From: Agrypnia vestita
Taxonomy: Eukaryota > Arthropoda > Insecta > Trichoptera > Phryganeidae
Reading direction: 5' to 3'
Assembly: GCA_016648135.1 (NCBI GenBank)
Contig: JADDOH010023642.1
Location: forward strand, 185,798 to 249,797
Length of the DNA stretch: 64,000 nt
Part shown: positions 10,420 to 21,733 of the stretch, piece after piece
Layout of the letters: each line of letters begins with the position of its first letter
Numbering within the stretch: position 1 is the stretch's first letter
The notes under the pieces: model-generated
Databases searched by the model: none
What the model was told of the DNA's origin: nothing
The model's input: the letters and a program-made list of their open reading frames with translations, nothing else
Made by a program: the position numbers and the translations under genes

Positions 10420-12480
10420 AAATAAACAAAATCTGTATATTTTTTTTGATTAGCGGTATCTCTGACCGGGTTAGTTGGGCGTGCACTCGGATACAATTAC
10501 GTAAATTTATTATTTAAATAACGTAAACAGTCGGGGGATTCCTGCGATAAATTATCGCGCTGAATGATCAAACACAATATCTAAATTCACACACCTAAAA
10601 TGATGCAGCGTATTTCCTCAATTAAGGAAACATACGTAGGTGTGTATAAATATTGTATACAGGTGAGGGGAATGCCTTTAAAAATTATTTTAATGGACTC
10701 CGATATTATGATTAGATTTTAAATAAATGATGGTTCAAAGGAAAAATTACAGCTGTTGTTGGAAGTGTATATCCCGATTAAGTAAACGAAATGTTGGCAT
10801 ACGCTCACAGAGTATAAAATATGTATAGAGGTGAATTAAAAAGAAAACAAAAAGAATGTCTCCCCTCACGACTTCCTAAGACAAATTTATACTGCAGTTA
10901 AAGTATCATCGCGAGATAGTAGAATCAGATAGAATCAGAAAAATTGTACGTTGTCGAGGTTACTCGAACGGACCACACGAGTCTGGAATCGACTGGACTA
11001 TTCCCGTAGTCGTACGAAGTAGGGAGAGACTATTAGAAGTGTGTTGAAATTATTATTATTATCCTAGGCTTTTCAAATTAACTACACTGTATTCAGTATA
11101 TTTTGTTAAAAAAAACTAAAGCCATACTTATTGTCTGATACGTTCATGTACTTTTTGCTATTGACACGAATGAACAAATTTAAGTTTTCGGAAATTTCTT
11201 AAAGAAGGAAGAAATTCTCAGCCTTTTTTTTTACGTTTTTTACATATAAGAAGATACATACTTTATATAAAATATCAATGGTGAGTAGCCTGACCTTTGA
11301 AAATTACAAAATTAAATATTAAAAATTTGGACTTTCTTTTTTTTTGAAATTTTTTCAGCTGCATTATCTCTGTTGGGAGATCAGATAAAAATCTGAAAAT
11401 TGCAAACATGGAACTTTTCTACAGTATCAAACTTCAGTGTAAATTTCGATTTTGATTCAATTCAAAGTAAGTAAAAAAAATGTAAATTAGGACAAAAAAT
11501 GCTTGATTTCCACATCTTGAACCACTTAGAATGGATTGGCCCTAATGGAAATAACTCTGTATCTAAATAGTTCAAATTTGCGTGCTTATTTATAATAAGT
11601 ACTTATTTTTACTCCCTTTATATTAACTCGTGGCGTCTGCTTGTCTTCTAGTCTGACGAAAAAACTTTGGATCCATTTTAAACCCCTTTCCCGTGATCCA
11701 ATTGAGCTGAAACTTTGCAAGTAGACTCATGGCGACGTTCAAGAAGATCTATCAAATTTTCGTTAAAAAAAATTAATTTTTGGATTTTTCAAATTTTGAT
11801 TGGTTTTTTCATACAACTTATTAAGTTGTATGAAAATATTTCAACGCGTCTGGTAGACGCGAAACCTGATTATAGTATAATTTTGGATTTTTGTAAATTT
11901 TTTATTACTCCCTTTCGTAGCGTCGCCCGACCGAAGCCCAACGCGTAGGTTAAGCCAAAAAAAATGTTTCAACTAGTAAATGAGAAAGGTAGTATAATAA
12001 AAACTTGGTTTTTATGGGTTACTTTTTTATATTAAAAATGCCTTAGAAATAATGGGAAAGCACATTATGCCCCCTTCTTCTGGATTCGTGTAATAACTTT
12101 GGCTACAGAAGTACATGAACTACCAAAACATAAGGAAATGCACTGGCAAAATATGATTTTTTCTGAGACGGTCAAGCAACCAGTGCTGGACCACTTGAAG
12201 TGGAATGACCATGAAATAAAATTTCTAAACCTTGTTAATGTAAAATATTGCTTTGTTTCCTACAAATGATTAGCGAATTCGGAATAGTTGTTCCTATTTA
12301 AAGTCTTAAGTACTCTTTAATTTAATCCTTGGTAAAATTGATACTTTGAATATAAGTTACGATAAAAAAATTCATTTGCAGTAAGACAAAAATAGGTCAT
12401 GCAATAATTTCACAGTGAAAAGAATAACAAACATACAAATATTATATAATTATATCTCTGTCTAATTAATTAATTGAAAA
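10420..12480. other. AT-rich spacer
   Basis: No gene seen. A weak hairpin lies at 10566-10665 (CACACACCTAAAAT / GTAGGTGTGTATA). Sequences around 11520-12250 (CTGGACCACTTGAAGTGG, TTCCCGTGATCCAATTGAGC) look like decayed transposon DNA, but no family or boundaries can be assigned. Confidence 0.4.
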
Positions 12481-12954
12481 GAGATAAGAAATAATGTCAT
12501 GTTAGGTGGGTCTTCTGGATCAACGCGTTATATTGCAAGAATATAATTCACGAATTGTATTATTATTAGTGACCGACAGAAGTTTCGGCCAAAAATCGAC
12601 TGAATCTTCCGGTCAGCCGGAACTTGCGTTCGTGAATTATCGGCTCAGTTCTAAAAGAATCTGTTACATAAAAAAATGTTGTCATATCACTGCAAAGTTA
12701 ATAGTTTGTAATTTTCAAATATTTTTTATGACAAATTTTATTGTTTCGTTGCTCATTAATTTATTGCTATTATCAAAAAAAAACTACAATAAAACAGTTA
12801 TTTATTACAATATGTTGTTTGTAGTATTCGGTTGCCTACTGTGATATCTAAAGACTATTAAATATTTCGCTAAGTTTAGTTCTAGATAATATACAAAAAT
12901 ATATTTTTTAAATATATTAAAAAATGATAACTTTGTTAACTTTCACTATTTGTT

Positions 12955-13010
12955 TATAACGATTAGAACGTTTTCGAGCTAACGCATAATCTTCAGTAAT
13001 ATTACTAATA
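12955..13010 (-). ncRNA. Decayed hammerhead ribozyme-like motif
   Basis: Minus strand carries CTGAAGATTATGCG, then GCTCGAAAACGTTCTAATCG, the order of a hammerhead core (CUGANGA-like, stem II, GAAA). The first core element is altered and stem pairing is weak. Position beside a C-rich palindrome fits a Penelope-like element 3' end. Confidence 0.35.
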
Positions 13011-13080
13011 CTAAATTTATTATTATTAAATTAAAAATTACTAATACTAATACTAAAATAAAAAAAGGACGACGTGAGAT

Positions 13081-13209
13081 GGAGTGGGGTGGAGATTACA
13101 GTCCGGTGGGTATGTGGGCGTGGTCATTAGGCGCATCTATTACGTCTCCTCTTCTGCGCCTAATGACCACGCCCACATATCCACCGAACTCTAATCTCCA
13201 CCCCACTCC
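13081..13209. repeat. Palindrome with 55-bp arms
   Basis: Arms 13081-13135 and 13155-13209 are near-perfect inverted copies (GGAGTGGGGTGGAGATTACA against its complement) around a 19-bp loop. Each arm holds TGGGCGTGGTCATTAGGCGC. Similar C-rich/G-rich tracts accompany the hammerhead motifs at 44.9, 47.8 and 59.0 kb, suggesting a head-to-head Penelope-like 3' UTR. Confidence 0.75.
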
Positions 13210-13739
13210 TATCAATTTTTAAAATGGCCTTTCACAAAGTTACACAAGAAAATTTCGAAAAAAATATTTTTTTTACTATAACAATTAAATTGACGTCTTT
13301 TATTTAATTTAACTCGAATGAACTACTCGAATTATGAAATCTAGGAAAAACTCACAACATTTCAGGGTAGGTACAATTTAAATTTTAAAAATTTTACATC
13401 TATATATCTAAATCATTTTCTGTTTCGTTTTCCCGAAACCAGAACGCAAGTTGAAATTCGATTTCCGCTGAAGTCTAGTTTCGGTCTGCCTCTATATAAT
13501 TATTTTAACATTTCGAAATAGTTAATGTACGACATTAATATTAAAAAAAAACAACTCAATTTGTGTATTTGTAACAATGTGAGGTTTTTATATAGGGACA
13601 TTGAATTCTTTAAACAGTAAATCTGCGGGATAAATTCTAGATAAATACATTTTTAATGCACATTTCCGAACAACGATGTTTTTTCATTCACCGTGAAACA
13701 AACGACAATAAATCAATCAGATGCTGCTCGTACCAAAGA

Positions 13740-14010
13740 TCAGATCCGCGTGTAGCAAACACTAATTGCAAGACGGACCCAATGCCGTAATCGCACGAAC
13801 AAAGAAAAGCTCCGGTTCCTCCGGGGGTTCCTGGGCGGGATCCGGTTTGACGACCCGCCGCTGGTCGAGGTCCGAAAGAACCGACTCCACAACACTATTC
13901 CGACTCCGCGCAAAATTACAAGACAGTCGTACGACTACTCGTTTTGCCCACCCCGCCGAGTCGTTAGTGTCAATAGTGGGCCATCTTTTTTTATCGTTTC
14001 GGAGGTAGGT
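13740..14010 (+). other. GC-rich block preceding a ribozyme-like motif
   Basis: Reads open for 80 codons with a Ser/Arg-rich sequence (TKKSSGSSGGSWAGSG) and no known domain. Compositionally foreign to its surroundings. It directly precedes the element at 13995-14150. Confidence 0.25.
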
Positions 14011-14150
14011 TTACGGAAATAAAAACACTTGTTTTTTAGTTCTAAATTTAAATTTTTATAAGACGCGTTTCGCCTTATGAGGGCATTATCAATCTGAATA
14101 TTTATGTAGAATTAAAAAACGTGCGTTTTTATTTCCGTACGGTTGGTTAT
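13995..14150 (-). mobile_element. Decayed Penelope-like terminal repeat with hammerhead-like core
   Basis: Inverted flanks (ACGGAAATAAAAAC near 14013 and GTTTTTATTTCCGT near 14126) enclose a minus-strand TTGATAATGCCC...GGCGAAACGCGTC at 14061-14093. Relative to the hammerhead core two positions are changed (C3 to U, G8 to A). Stem III pairs ACG/CGU. Confidence 0.45.
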
Positions 14151-14267
14151 TTTTCTCCCATCACAGGAATGCGCCGTACAAATAATATGAGGCGCAGGCG
14201 CGTGCAGTGAGAACAAAAAAATCAAAATTAAATATTTATCTGGCAGAATATTATGAAATATTAAAAT

Positions 14268-14819
14268 TTCGACCCAGAAACCGAAGTCAAATGCAGAATT
14301 GAAGTATCGCGAGCTGCTTTTAACAAAATGAGACAGATATTCTGCGATGACAATCTTAACCTGAAACTTCGACAGCGACTGGTCAAATGTTATATATGGT
14401 CAGTCCTGCTGTACGGAGTGGAATCGTGGACCCTCAAAATGAGTAGCATGAACCGGCTGGAGGCGTTCGAAATGTGGATACATCGGAGAATGCTCCGGAT
14501 ACCCTGGACGGATATGGTCAGCAACACAAGAGTTCTTCAAAGAGCTAGAGTGAATAGAGAGTTGCTGACAAATATCAAAATCCGAAAGGTATCGTATTTG
14601 GGTCATGTGCTCAGAGGAGAAAAATATGAATTGCTCCACCTGATTCTTATGGGCAAGATAGAGGGTCGTAGAGGTGTTGGAAGGAGACAAATTTCCTGGC
14701 TCCGCAATATACGCGACTGGACGGGCATAAGAAATGTTGGAGAGCTGTTTCGTGCTGCCCAGGACAGGGACGATTTCTCTCGGGTGATAGATAGTCAACG
14801 TTGGGGGGACCTGACATGA
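14268..14819 (+). pseudogene. RTE-like LINE reverse transcriptase, C-terminal fragment
   Basis: An open frame of about 180 codons up to TGA reads CRIEVSRAAFNKMRQIFCDD, SVLLYGVESWTLKMSSMNRL, RRMLRIPWTDMVSN, and ends DRDDFSRVIDSQRWGDLT. This is the thumb and C-terminal part of an endonuclease-reverse transcriptase of a non-LTR retrotransposon; the YxDD catalytic palm and endonuclease are missing. The frame is intact to the stop, so the copy is comparatively young or 5'-truncated at insertion. A more decayed relative is at 31800-32045. Confidence 0.8.
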
Positions 14820-14935
14820 CACCAAAAGAAAAAATTAAAATCTGAAGAATATGTTATTTATTGTGATAGGAATATTACGAGATATATATCTCTTATTTAT
14901 GTTTCTTTTCAAAATATATGCTTTGGAAAAAGTCG

Positions 14936-15070
14936 GGGTATGTTTGAGGGGTATAAAAGCAAAGGCAGCAATATAAAAAAAAATGTTTTGAATGCAGCCA
15001 CCGAGGATTACCAATTTAGAATGAGAATTCGAAATTTTATGGGGAATATGGCTTCTTCCAAAATCATGAT
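14936..15070 (+). repeat. Partial MITE, GGGGTATAAAAGCAAAGGC family
   Basis: Contains GGGGTATAAAAGCAAAGGCA and ACCGAGGATTAC, shared with full copies at 23490-23757, 29405-29641, 40925-41195 and 53035-53290. The right terminal repeat is missing. Confidence 0.6.
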
Positions 15071-15227
15071 TCCAAATCACAATTAAAATCAAAGACAGCA
15101 ATGTCTTCCTAAATTTAATTAATCTCAGTATTAAAGAGTTAAGGTTACTATTACGGTCGTTGGACATATCTATGCGTTAAATAAAACGGATATTTTATAC
15201 GAGCCGTATATTTTACTAAGAAGCAAA

Positions 15228-15269
15228 TCTCGACGTTTCGCTTAAGTTTTATTCAGCGTCATCAGGAGA
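15228..15269 (-). ncRNA. Minimal hammerhead ribozyme (near-intact)
   Basis: Minus strand: stem I TCTC (15269-15266) pairs GAGA (15231-15228). Core CTGATGA is 15265-15259 and GAAA is 15239-15236. Stem III is two pairs, AC/GT, with no loop, followed by cleavage base C at 15232. Stem II (GCTGAA/TTAAGC) has one mismatch and one extra C after the core. This is the compact type I form known from Penelope-like retroelements. Confidence 0.65.
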
Positions 15270-15299
15270 ACGTCATATCACGGCGGAGGTGTAGGCCGC

Positions 15300-16200
15300 A
15301 TTGATTTAAATGTATTCAATTTATTGAAAGTGCCTGAATTTAAAGATATTTTTTTCTCATTATCATTTAAAAGTTAGCCAGCCCTAAGAGGTTACGTTTA
15401 GTTCTTTAGAAAAAAATTAATACGTAATAGGACTAAGCGTGTCCTATATAAAATTGTATGTGTATGTGATTAATAAAATATGTGAAAATAGACAAATCTA
15501 TTTATACCTCGTTTTAAAACTAATGTCGACATTTCAAATTAACGTGAATCCATAAGATTTGAATTTCCATGAAAGTGGCAAAGTTGTGTCAGTACGATTA
15601 TCCATATTTTGAACCTGCGCGGTCAATTGCAGCGACCAAAATAAAACAAAATTTTCAAAGTCTCATAATTGAGCATAATTTGTTTTTTTTTTTTAATAAT
15701 TATTCCTTACGAATTTGCCTACAAAGTGTTTGACAAAAAACTAAACTTCTGTATATTCCATCAATTGATCCAGTGATCCGCGAGAAAATTTCGCTGGTCC
15801 GCAGAGAAATGTGAACGATATTTGCATTTTTTAATCCGCGACAAACCAACCCGGAAAATAAGTGACTAGCACGGATGAAATTCGAAACTCGAAATTCAAA
15901 GTGGAAAATTGAAATAATGCTTTAAGGGCGCGTCCATAAACCACGTGGCCTGATCATGGTGGAAGGAGGAGGGGGGGGGGGTTAGGTAGGATGCTACGCT
16001 GGGCTATGTGAGGGGGGTTACATTTGTTTTACTTTTTTTATTATTTGTTTATTTCTATTTAATTTAAATATAAAATTTTTGGTTAGACTACGCCTGTCTC
16101 ACTAGAAATATCTGTGTTGAGACATGTATTTAATGAAGTATTGTATATTAAAGTAACATAATAAAGAGATTAAAGTAACATAATAAAAAAAATATCATAT
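15300..16200. other. AT-rich spacer with a G-run
   Basis: No gene seen. GCGCGTCCATAAACCACGTG at about 15928, followed by a purine tract with an uninterrupted G-run near 15970, resembles a dispersed insect repeat. The rest is AT-rich and unremarkable. Confidence 0.35.
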
Positions 16201-16742
16201 ACAGGGTTATTTGTAAAACATTTATAACCTCGCAGGACTAAATTCCTGCCTTGATTATGAGTTGAAAATGTTCAAGCTATTATGACCTAATATTCATAGT
16301 TAAGGAGATATGCGACGTCAAAGTTTGCATTTTTTTTTCAATATATCTGACTTATTTGTTGTAAAACTTTGGACTATCATTACAGTAACTTATATCGAAT
16401 ATAAAAAATTCATTTCCTTTAATACAAGTCAAATAAAAAAATAAAAACCTTCAAATTTCAATTGGAAAACATTCCAATTGGAATTTTATCAGGGTTTTTA
16501 TCATTTTATTTAACTTGTATTGAAAGGAATGAATTTTTCGTAATCGATATGAGTTACTGTAATGATAGTCCAACGTACGACAAAAAATAAGTCAGAAATA
16601 TTCGGAAAAAAATGCAAACTTTGATGTCGCATATTTCCATAACTATTGATATTAGGTCATAATAGCTTGAACATTTTCGACTCATAATCAAGGCAGGAAT
16701 ATAGTCCTGCGAGGTTATTAATGTTTTATACAAATAACCCTG
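16201..16742. mobile_element. Foldback MITE (family F), complete copy
   Basis: Palindromic over its whole 542 bp. It begins ACAGGGTTATTTGTAAAACA and ends AAATAACCCTGT, with inner symmetric blocks (CTGCCTTGATTATGAG, AAAGTTTGCATTTTTTTT) and a central AATTGGAAAACATTCCAATT. ATAT borders both ends, a possible target duplication. Two more full copies are at 48683-49166 and 49410-49904. It has no coding capacity and would need a transposase in trans. Confidence 0.8.
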
Positions 16743-17850
16743 TATATGAGGTTATAGTGTGTGTTAGTGTGTTTGAGTAGGTGTGCCTATTTTATCTCTC
16801 CCCTTGTTTCGGATCCACTGTTTTATTTTGTATTTTATGCTATCTTTTATTTTATGTTATTTGGCCCAATTAAAACAGCACAGAATATGCGATCAAGTTT
16901 GGCGACCGCTGGATTAATCGCCTAGACAAGGCGTTGCTTCACCATCGTAAATGTTATTTAACACTTTACGGAGGTGCTCAATTAGCAGGTGTACTTCACA
17001 CCAATCAGTTTCGCCAAAGCTGCGAAGATTGACCATAATGAGAGAGCAATCTTCTTTCCTCTCGTTACGACAGACACGGTCGAGGCGGCCCCTCCTCCAG
17101 GCGGGAGTCACCGCGGCCGATGTTCGAAGGCTGGTGACGTCACCTCTCGCGAGATAGACTGCTCGGTGAGCTGATTAAAATGTACATTTCAACACCAGAT
17201 CCTGCTCAGATGCAAAACTAGGTACTCAAGTTTTCTCTATTCTTTAATTATTGTATTTGCTGTCCACACATTCTAAAAACTAGAAATAACCAGTCAAGAA
17301 TGACGGTAGATCAACAGTTTTTTTTATCGGTGATATGTCGATGTAAGAGGAAATATTCTACAAGTGTCCACATCGCATCTTTAACGTATAATGTGTGTAT
17401 AAGGTATGATGTATAAGGTATGGGCACAATTAAAAATTTTATTATTTTACTTATTCTGATAGAAAGGCTCATTTTTCCCAGTCCTACACGATGACTCTCG
17501 CAGAAAGTGAAAACGAATGCCAAATAAGAGAATAAAAAAAATACTATGAAATAAAGTACATATTTCAATATAAAAAAAGCAATATTTTTCGATAATTGAT
17601 ATAAAAAAATGAGTTTTTTTGTTTTATGGCTCACATATTGCCCATACATTATTTAGGGTGCGACATGTACCTACATTTCTCTCGCATCTAAAATGCTGTT
17701 GTACTCTTTAGAGATAAGATTCTATGAATACCTAAAATGGTTTCTAATACTCTCTCTAAGAAAACTTTTCCGTGCTCATTTATCCGTATACACAGGTTTC
17801 TAATACCTAGTAGTAAAAACTTTTCATGTGGATTCCTGCTTTGAAAGTTT
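16743..17850. other. Spacer without a recognised gene
   Basis: A moderately GC-rich patch at 17040-17160 (GCGGCCCCTCCTCCAGGCGG) stands out; the rest is AT-rich. No coding motif found on either strand. Confidence 0.35.
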
Positions 17851-17854
17851 GCTT

Positions 17855-18240
17855 TTTTTTTCAATATTTCTGACTTATTTTTTGCAAAGAGTTCAACGAT
17901 CATCACAGTAGCTTATGTATATTGATTATGAAAAATTCATTCACTTTAATATAAGTCGAATAAAATGATAAAAACCTTACAAAAATTTAAAAAAGATTTT
18001 TTTTTAAGTTTTCAAAATAATTTTATTTGAGTTGTATTGAAGCGAATGAATTTTTCAGAACCGGTATAAGTAAGTTAGTGAATTGATAGTTCAACCTTTT
18101 GCAAAAAATAAGTCAGAAATATTGAGAAAAAAATGCAAACTTTCATATTGCATGTCTCCATAAAATTGATGTAAGGTCACGGTTGCTTGAAAATTTTCGA
18201 CTCATCAAGGCAGGAATCCACCTGTTAAACTTTTGCAACC
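17855..18240. repeat. Diverged family-F-like foldback
   Basis: Shares the inner blocks of family F (TTTCAATATTTCTGACTTAT and its inverse AATAAGTCAGAAATATTGAG) but ends in AGGCAGGAATCCACCTG and TATGAGACACTCCATGT rather than ACAGGGTTATT. Related pieces are at 18420-18510, 19880-19925 and 61880-61985. Confidence 0.55.
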
Positions 18241-18400
18241 AGTTATGAGACACTCCATGTGTTTTTGGTGCTCCTCCCCATACTAATACAGCATAGTTCT
18301 TTAAGGAATTGCAGAGCGCAAATAACATACACTGATGTTAAGAACTTGCGCATTGTACTCGGTCTCTCGTTGCAAGAAGAAAAAACTTCAGAATCTTTTT
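18240..18400 (-). pseudogene. LINE reverse transcriptase fragment
   Basis: Minus strand reads MLFALCNSLKNYAVLVWGGA, matching the LY.SL..Y.i..WGGA signature of jockey-type reverse transcriptases. A shorter relative is at 19025-19120 (minus). Confidence 0.45.
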
Positions 18401-18559
18401 CATTCAATTTTGAGTAGAAAATATTATGTACACTTTGGATGAAACGTCGACAGTTTCGGAGATAAGCGACATCAAAGTTTTCATTTTTTTTCAGCAACTT
18501 AAAAAAGTAGGCAACCAAATCAATGAACGAAAATATTGAAAATGACCTTTCGCGAATTC

Positions 18560-19020
18560 TGTCTTATTAAGGGTGAGGTAATTATGACACCACTCGGGGA
18601 GTCTGAAATTTAAGTAGAAATGGGGTGACAAACAAGGGGATGATTCATTTTTTTTCAAAAGTAGAATAGGCTATATGATACCCTTCTGGGGAACCAGAAA
18701 CATGACAAATCTAAACAGATTCCAACGACAGCGAAATAAAATACCTACTGAAAATGGTCTACAATTTGAAATACCTGACATCAACTGAAACGGTTTACCG
18801 AATAACACAGCAATTAAACGTTGATAACACAACAAAAATCGAAACACTAAAACCCATTCACAAGCTGGCAAATGGCGAAATACAAGACGAAGACGTTTAA
18901 TTGCACAAAATAATAACATTAAAACATTGTACCCTTCAAAGAGGAGATCCGACGAACAACTAAAAAAACCACTAACAACCACCGTGAGAATAGCTTTTTT
19001 GCTCATTTAGCCTATCTTGT
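18560..19020. other. Probable decayed LINE remnant
   Basis: The plus strand carries a jockey-like but heavily interrupted stretch (KYLTSTETVYRITQQLNVDN, frame-shifted). Family membership is only a guess. Confidence 0.25.
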
Positions 19021-19377
19021 AGTAATGTTTTTTGTGCTCCTCCCCATACGAATATCGCATAGCTCATTAAAGAGTAACAGAGTACACCGATCCGAAGATC
19101 TTACGCAGTATACAAATATAAGATTCACAAAAAAAACATGGCGAAAAAATATAATTTTTGCCATCGCGGGGATTTTGTAATTCCTATAATTAATTGTTCG
19201 CCTCCGGGTGTTGGATAATACGATATTTTATAAACCTAACAAGGCAAAAAATTGCGCCCATCTTCAGATCTCTCTTCACGCCCGTACTCCATGGCCAGAG
19301 GACATGATGGTACGCGAGCACATTAACAGGTCGCTTAACCATACATGGACCGGCATAATTTATTACGGCATAATATA

Positions 19378-19775
19378 AATGCGGTCACTAAGACGCTTGT
19401 GTGTGAAAATCTTTGGTCGATAGAGTGAGGAATGAACAAATTAGACGTGAATGCTATGCTGGCTGTAGTGTGGTAGATATAATAAAGAAAAGAGTGCTGA
19501 GATGGTTCGGTCATGTGGAACGCATGAACGAGGAAAGGATGGTTAAGAAAATATATGAGGCGAGTGTTGAAGGCAACGGGAATGGAGGGCGTCCGCGAAA
19601 GACCTGGCACGATCAGATACTACAAGTATTTGAGGATGGCCCTGTTAAAAGCCGCAACAACCGTAGAACTTGTGTGAGAAGATGTATGAATGTGGCCGGA
19701 GCAAAAGTGGTGTGCCTGGATAGAAGAGTGTGGCGTTCAATCCTCTCTGCCTACCCCTGCGGAGAAACGGCGTGA
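19378..19775 (+). pseudogene. LINE family B reverse transcriptase C-terminus
   Basis: Frame open for 120 codons to TGA: VDRVRNEQIRRECYAGCSVV, RVLRWFGHVERMNEERMVKK, IYEASVEG, GRPRKTWHDQILQVFEDG, VWRSILSAYPCG. This C-terminal region is frequent in insect non-LTR elements. Seven further fragments lie in the window (22500, 29820, 33650, 46230, 59310, 62865, 63360). The 3' end is marked by a (TTAG)n tract, the likely tail repeat. Confidence 0.75.
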
Positions 19776-19776
19776 T

Positions 19777-19796
19777 GGTTAGTTAGTTAGTTAGTC
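19777..19796 (+). repeat. (TTAG)n tail of LINE family B
   Basis: Four to five TTAG units directly after the LINE stop codon, the usual place for a short-unit LINE tail. Confidence 0.6.
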
Positions 19797-19959
19797 TCGT
19801 TGCTAGTGGCAAAAACTTCGGAGAAGTCTACTTTATTCAATTTTAAATAGAAAATATTGTTTGCTGTGAAATGTCAAGGAGACAAGCGACACCAAGGTTT
19901 TCATTTTTGTTCAATATTTCTGAGTTAGTTTATATTATTTTATTTTATTTACGCTTCAA

Positions 19960-20108
19960 CAACCAAGAGCTTAATTACAGAAGCGAAACATATCACAAAG
20001 CGCCCAGGCATGAGTAAATCACATAGATTAATTGTGACCCAACCGGGAATCGAACCCAGCACCCTAGGTGTAAGAAGCCAATGTCATACCACTGGGCTAC
20101 TAGGGTCG
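19960..20108 (-). mobile_element. tRNA-derived SINE-2
   Basis: Minus strand: GGCGACCCTAGTAGCCCAGT (A-box side), GCTGGGTTCGATTCCCGG (B box), then a body with TTTCGCTTCTGTAATTAAGC. Other copies: 48243-48365 and a 3' part at 45628-45715. Confidence 0.7.
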
Positions 20109-20579
20109 CCAATTATTTATTTATATATATCGTCATGATCGTTGAACAATGACAGATGTGCCAAAAATTCCATATTGACTTTTTTGGATCGTTAAAAAGT
20201 GAAAAAAAGAAGCCATCTACTGGTATATAAAAAGTGTATTTTTTCTCGTTAATTTAGAAAATACGAAGTCGGTATAACGAAGGTTCGGATTTGCGATCGT
20301 AGAACAATGCAGCACGTGTAAAAACGTCTTTGTACTGTGCTAACGATATTTGAGGTTTGAAAGGTATCAACTTTAAATAACTAACCCAAGTTTCAAAGGA
20401 AAATCTTTATTAGTTATCGAGCTATGACATAAAATGTCTAAATAAACCTTCAAACTGCTCTCCTGCAAACTTGAGAAAAATCACATGCGTCGTTATTATG
20501 ACGATATGTCAAAGTAATTTATATCAATTTATTTAAAATTTGCTTTGATACTATTCAAATCCTCTAAATATAATAATTT

Positions 20580-20760
20580 CGTTGTCTGTCCGTCAGTCTG
20601 GCTGTCTCCGTAATTTCGTGTAACGTTCGTAATTTCCTTCGAATTCATGGCTAAAAAACATTAAACGGCCGGAGGTGGGGCTTGAACCCCTGAACAGCAA
20701 ATCCGACGGCGGCAATGATAGCGCTGTTGCCACCGCTGCCTTTCCACGGACCGCCAAAAA
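20580..20760 (-). mobile_element. SINE-1 copy (tRNA-like head, GACA tail)
   Basis: Minus strand has the B box GGGGTTCAAGCCCC, the motif GCCGTTTAATGTTTTTTAGC and the tail region ATTACGGACG..GACAGAC. Best copies are at 40500-40925 and 42905-43303. Confidence 0.65.
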
Positions 20761-20769
20761 TATACAATA

Positions 20770-21510
20770 AATATCTAATAATAAGTTCCAATGTTCTGTC
20801 ATTTTTGATGAGAAACAGGTAGTAAAATTACTAAAACGGTTCGGAATTTTCAACCAGATTTATTTTCAGATCAGAGTAGTAAACGATAGTTTTTGATTAA
20901 TAAAAATAATTTTAAAATCGTTTAGTTTTCTTACAGTTTTTAAAATAAATTAATTTTTTTGCGTAATTTTTTCAAACCTTTTTATAAAGTTGACAATTTT
21001 TTTACTTCAACAAATTTAAAAAAATCGTACGTGTATAATGTACGCGCGATAGAAGTTATACATAAAAACTAAAATAAAGACAAAATTATATATTAATGAC
21101 GCTCAAAGTATTGTGTTGTAAAAATCTACACTGATCATTGTCGATTATTTTGTTGAGTTTCATGAAAAGAATAAAAACTCATACTTACAGAAATGTAACC
21201 TCGAATATTTAAAATAATTGGGAACAAAAACTTTCTTAAAAAAACGATCGAAACATTTGAGAACTCGCATGCAAACAGAATCCGAAAGCTGACAAGAATT
21301 CAATATGGCGTCGTTAGTTCTGGTATGGCATTTATACATGTTCTGCTACACGCTGCGTGCGCAACATCCTACAATTTTTTTTAATTACCTTAAATGCGCC
21401 AAAAAGTATAACTTCAAATAAATCTGGATCTTATTCAAAACCAGAATGAGAAAAAACAGAAAAATATTATCGTACGGAGGAAAGGAGACGTCACGTTGCA
21501 TAATGAAATA
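20770..21510. other. AT-rich spacer
   Basis: No gene, repeat boundary or structured element recognised. Confidence 0.4.
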
Positions 21511-21524
21511 GAATCCCAATAATA

Positions 21525-21720
21525 ATAATTTCGTTGTCCGCCTGTCTGTCTATCTGTCCGTAACTTTCTGTAGCGTCCGTAACTTGTTTAATAAAAACTT
21601 TTTTTATTGTTTTTTCATGTTTTTCTTTTTAAAATAAATATTTATACTTTAGAAACCGACATGTAAAAGTACCGTCATTTTTGACGGGTTACAGCTAGCT
21701 ACGGTATAAAAATTACGATA
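21525..21720 (-). mobile_element. Internally deleted SINE-1
   Basis: Carries both ends of SINE-1 (head GCTGTAACCCGTCAAAAATG on the minus strand, and the GACAGACAGGCGGACAACGA-type tail) but no tRNA-like B box. The copy at 26055-26355 has the same structure, so the deleted form probably amplified as its own subfamily. Confidence 0.55.
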
Positions 21721-21733
21721 GTTACAATATTTT

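Noticed and set aside
12506..12844. 112-codon frame
   Set aside because: Hydrophobic AT-rich translation beside repeat debris, with no start context, no domain and no splice partners.
17311..17649. 112-codon frame with transmembrane-like residues
   Set aside because: Phe/Ile/Tyr-rich sequence is what AT-rich DNA encodes by chance; no family signature.
19777..19796. Telomeric repeat
   Set aside because: The unit is TTAG, not the insect telomere TTAGG, and it follows a LINE stop codon as a tail.
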